64,000 nucleotides of DNA from Limnanthes douglasii subsp. nivea (lineage: Eukaryota > Streptophyta > Magnoliopsida > Brassicales > Limnanthaceae): the NCBI GenBank assembly GCA_036936605.1, contig JAUPFV010000001.1:117994771-118058770 (forward strand), given 5' to 3'. The translations under genes were made by a program, and so were the position numbers. Position 1 is the first letter of the stretch. Each line of letters begins with the position of its first letter. This document shows positions 63,187-64,000 of the stretch, in pieces. The notes below the pieces were generated by a model. The model was not told the origin of the DNA. It saw nothing but the letters and a program-made list of their open reading frames with translations, and made no database searches.

Positions 63187-64000
63187 TTCATTCCTTCATT
63201 TATTTTTTTATTCTTTCATTCTAGAGATTTTTTTTATTGTAGTCCGATGAACCGGTGAAAATTGAGAGGAAAGTATTTTTGATCTGATATTGGAGGATTA
63301 AAATGAGTGGATTGTATTTGTACATATATTGGTTTGTTTTTTAGCTTTTGTCTTCCAAATTAGTTTTTATATAAAACTACGAAAATAGTTTATACAAAAT
63401 TATGTTGGTTTCGATAAATATCATGTTTTAGACTTACAAATTTGGTTCCCAAAAATATTCGGATGATATATAACCATCAAGGATGAAACATAATATTAGT
63501 CAAATTTAAATATCAATTGCAAATTTGGTCCATCCTGACTCACCATAACCGTTCGTTAGGACAAGAATTCATCCGTAAATACTGTAAGAATTCATCCGTA
63601 AATACTGTAAAGTTGTAGATGATTTTGGGATCTTTGACGAGAATAAAAGATAAAAATATGTTTGAGGTAGAATATAAGATACATACCATAGATAATAGAT
63701 GATTAATTTGATGATTTGTTCCATTCATTTAATTTAACTGATAACTTGAAGTTGAAGTTGTATATCTTTCTCTTACGGGAAATTTTGTTAATATTTAAAT
63801 TCCATTGAAATCGTCTCATTTATTTTTCTAATGGATATTTGAGTGGTGTATTGATAGTGAACTCTCTAATGACCATAGGATGAAGTTTATTTATGTTTTC
63901 TCGGGCTATAAATTTTCAGACAAATTTTATGGGATAATATTATTTGAAGTAGAGTTACAAATGATTAGTGAATAAAGAATTTGACAAATGGATAGGAAGC
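63187..64000. other. 3' flank of the BAP-like gene
   Basis: T-rich after the stop, with no unambiguous AATAAA; TGTATTTGTACATATATTGG (about 63314-63333) may be part of the 3'-end signal. A 23-base direct repeat (AAGAATTCATCCGTAAATAC then TGT) occurs twice without gap at 63563-63608. No other gene seen. Confidence 0.5.

Overview
The window is nuclear DNA of a flowering plant, most likely a eudicot. It is A+T-rich, its spliceosomal introns are short, and its mobile elements are typical of plants: Ty1/copia and Ty3/gypsy (Tat lineage) LTR retrotransposons, an L1-type LINE, a tRNA-derived SINE, Mutator-like and hAT-like DNA. I cannot name the species. Only one protein gene looks intact: a single-exon C2-domain gene of the BON1-associated (BAP) type at 62674-63186 on the + strand. 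Nearly everything else is transposon, mostly decayed.

Layout. (1) 1-37393 is a nest of LTR elements, almost all coding on the - strand. The oldest layer is a decayed copia element. Its RT survives at 2733-3497 and its gag zinc knuckle, protease and integrase at 20453-21863. It is split by a second copia (3498-20452), which is itself split by Tat element 1 (8851-19218). Tat element 2 (21864-37393) sits in the oldest copia and carries, inside its own antisense gene, a 5.9 kb block holding the 3' half of Tat element 3 (23041-28959). A fourth Tat element enters from the left edge (1-2732). (2) 37394-39660 is A+T-rich DNA with one SINE (38953-39109) flanked by an exact 9-bp duplication. (3) 39660-46800 looks like one composite Mutator-like unit: a decayed MULE transposase with an OTU-protease domain on +, a plant-mobile-domain (PMD) gene with two introns on -, and three clusters of a G+C-rich near-palindrome. 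A small hAT-like element (44056-44872) has inserted in it. (4) 47600-53060 is a nearly complete L1 LINE on -. (5) 53100-59700 is gene-poor: one pseudogene (54243-54600), minisatellites and AT microsatellites. (6) 59728-62228 is a second hAT-like element holding a small non-autonomous LTR retrotransposon in an odd arrangement: PBS, internal region, LTR, LTR. (7) 62230-64000 is the BAP-like gene and its flanks.

How the parts relate. The Tat elements show the known architecture of their lineage: gag, protease, RT, RNase H, a second archaeal-type RNase H, integrase, then a gene read in the opposite direction between pol and the 3' LTR. In elements 1, 2 and 3 that antisense gene keeps an intron donor at the same codon and phase. 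Elements 2 and 3 have a TATA box upstream of it. Elements 1 and 2 have repeated short palindromes just after it. It therefore looks like an independent, spliced transcription unit carried by the retrotransposon. The best candidates for unusual biology are this antisense unit, the MULE-OTU/PMD composite with its hairpin arrays, and the LTR-LTR arrangement near 61.6 kb.
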